A stretch of 12,466 nucleotides of DNA from NCBI GenBank assembly GCA_946615785.1, contig CAMOIA010000016.1:1-12466 (forward strand), written 5' to 3'. The translations under genes were made by a program, and so were the position numbers. The DNA is from an uncultured Clostridia bacterium (GTDB lineage Bacteria > Bacillota > Clostridia > Christensenellales > Aristaeellaceae). This document shows, in pieces, positions 12,106 to 12,466 of this stretch. Each line of letters starts with the position of its first letter. Positions within the stretch are counted from its first letter, which is position 1. The notes under the pieces were generated by a model. The model had not been told where the DNA came from, searched no databases, and saw only the letters and a program-made list of their open reading frames with translations.

Positions 12106-12466
12106 TCTGATAGTGAGCTGCTAAAAAAGAGCAATCTGTATCTGTTTGGCAGATTGAAGAACCCTGTGGAACCTGTTCTGTTGGATCATGATCGAGTTGC
12201 TGTATGGCCATTACCTTACTTTCAAGCAGATGCTGTACGGGCTCTGTGGCCGAAGCATAGTGAAGAGATCAACACACAAACGCAGGCAATGGCCGTTGTG
12301 TTAGATAGCATCCGTGAAAGAATGCGCAACTATAAAGTTAACATTCTCGTATCTCATTCTACTGTCAGTGATGCAGAACTATCTGATTCTGATCGTAGTG
12401 CCCGAATTGGTGGTGCCAGTGCTGTTCCAGCATAGCATATTTAGTGGACTAGCACAAGGAAATAAG
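12106..12466 (+). pseudogene. sbcD: sbcD (exonuclease SbcCD subunit D) internal fragment, truncated at both sides
   Basis: Residues read from 12106 match the middle of SbcD, the Mre11-like nuclease subunit that with SbcC cuts DNA hairpins and ends: SDSELLKKSNLYLFGRLKNP, then VAVWPLPYF, HSEEINTQTQAM, VNILVSHSTVSDAELSDSDR and ARIGGASAVPA. A stop codon at 12433-12435 follows where intact proteins continue with the conserved GH-containing metal-binding segment. The N-terminal phosphoesterase motifs (DxH, GNHD) are missing upstream. Just past the stop, the +1 frame reads SIFSGL to the window edge, which would fit the expected continuation after a one-base shift. The fragment is therefore a pseudogene, and its base composition is more AT-rich than the genes to the left. 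A functional sbcD presumably exists elsewhere. Confidence 0.8.

Noticed and set aside
1..12466. CRISPR arrays, tRNA or rRNA genes and complete mobile elements
   Set aside because: No regularly spaced repeats, no cloverleaf or rRNA-like sequence and no transposase motifs were seen on either strand.

Overview
The window most likely comes from a Gram-positive, anaerobic member of the Clostridia (Firmicutes), of gut or rumen type. The grounds are strong AGGAGG-type ribosome binding sites, sigma-A-like TTGACA/TATAAT promoters, Rho-independent terminators, a DRTGG-domain/anti-sigma-type ATPase pair of the kind found beside clostridial [FeFe]-hydrogenases, and protein families common in that class. 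The assignment is inferred from gene content and style only. The window has no rRNA, tRNA, CRISPR array or recognisable insertion sequence.

Layout, left to right. (1) 1-736, minus: a strong promoter, then a DRTGG-domain protein overlapping by 4 bp a truncated RsbW-like ATPase. (2) 745-5362, minus: five genes between a promoter (5334-5362) and a terminator (745-787), transcribed in the order macrodomain protein, secreted L-asparaginase, RelA/SpoT-type HD hydrolase, VWA-domain protein, ADP-ribosylglycohydrolase. Candidate internal promoters precede the HD and VWA genes. (3) 5397-7603, minus: two secreted proteins. One is an unusual fusion of a serine-carboxypeptidase (S10) front half with a PepX-type C-terminal domain, the other an unassigned protein of two similar beta-rich halves. 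(4) 7833-8975, minus: an aldo/keto reductase-fold protein with two [4Fe-4S] motifs. (5) 9121-10142, plus: an AraC-type regulator with a GyrI-like effector domain, its promoter region with direct repeats, and its terminator. (6) 10215-11924, minus: an alpha/beta-hydrolase lipoprotein followed by a decayed unidentified gene. (7) 12106 to the right edge, plus: a broken fragment of the DNA-repair nuclease gene sbcD.

The most coherent functional group is block 2. A MacroD-like macrodomain and an ADP-ribosylglycohydrolase both act on ADP-ribose adducts, and they bracket a predicted (p)ppGpp/nucleotide hydrolase, a metal-binding VWA protein and an asparaginase. This could be a stress or nucleotide-signal handling locus, but the link rests on co-orientation and spacing, and the asparaginase may be a passenger. 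No ADP-ribosyltransferase is visible in the window. The right third (10.1-12.5 kb) shows gene decay and looks like a remodelled region.
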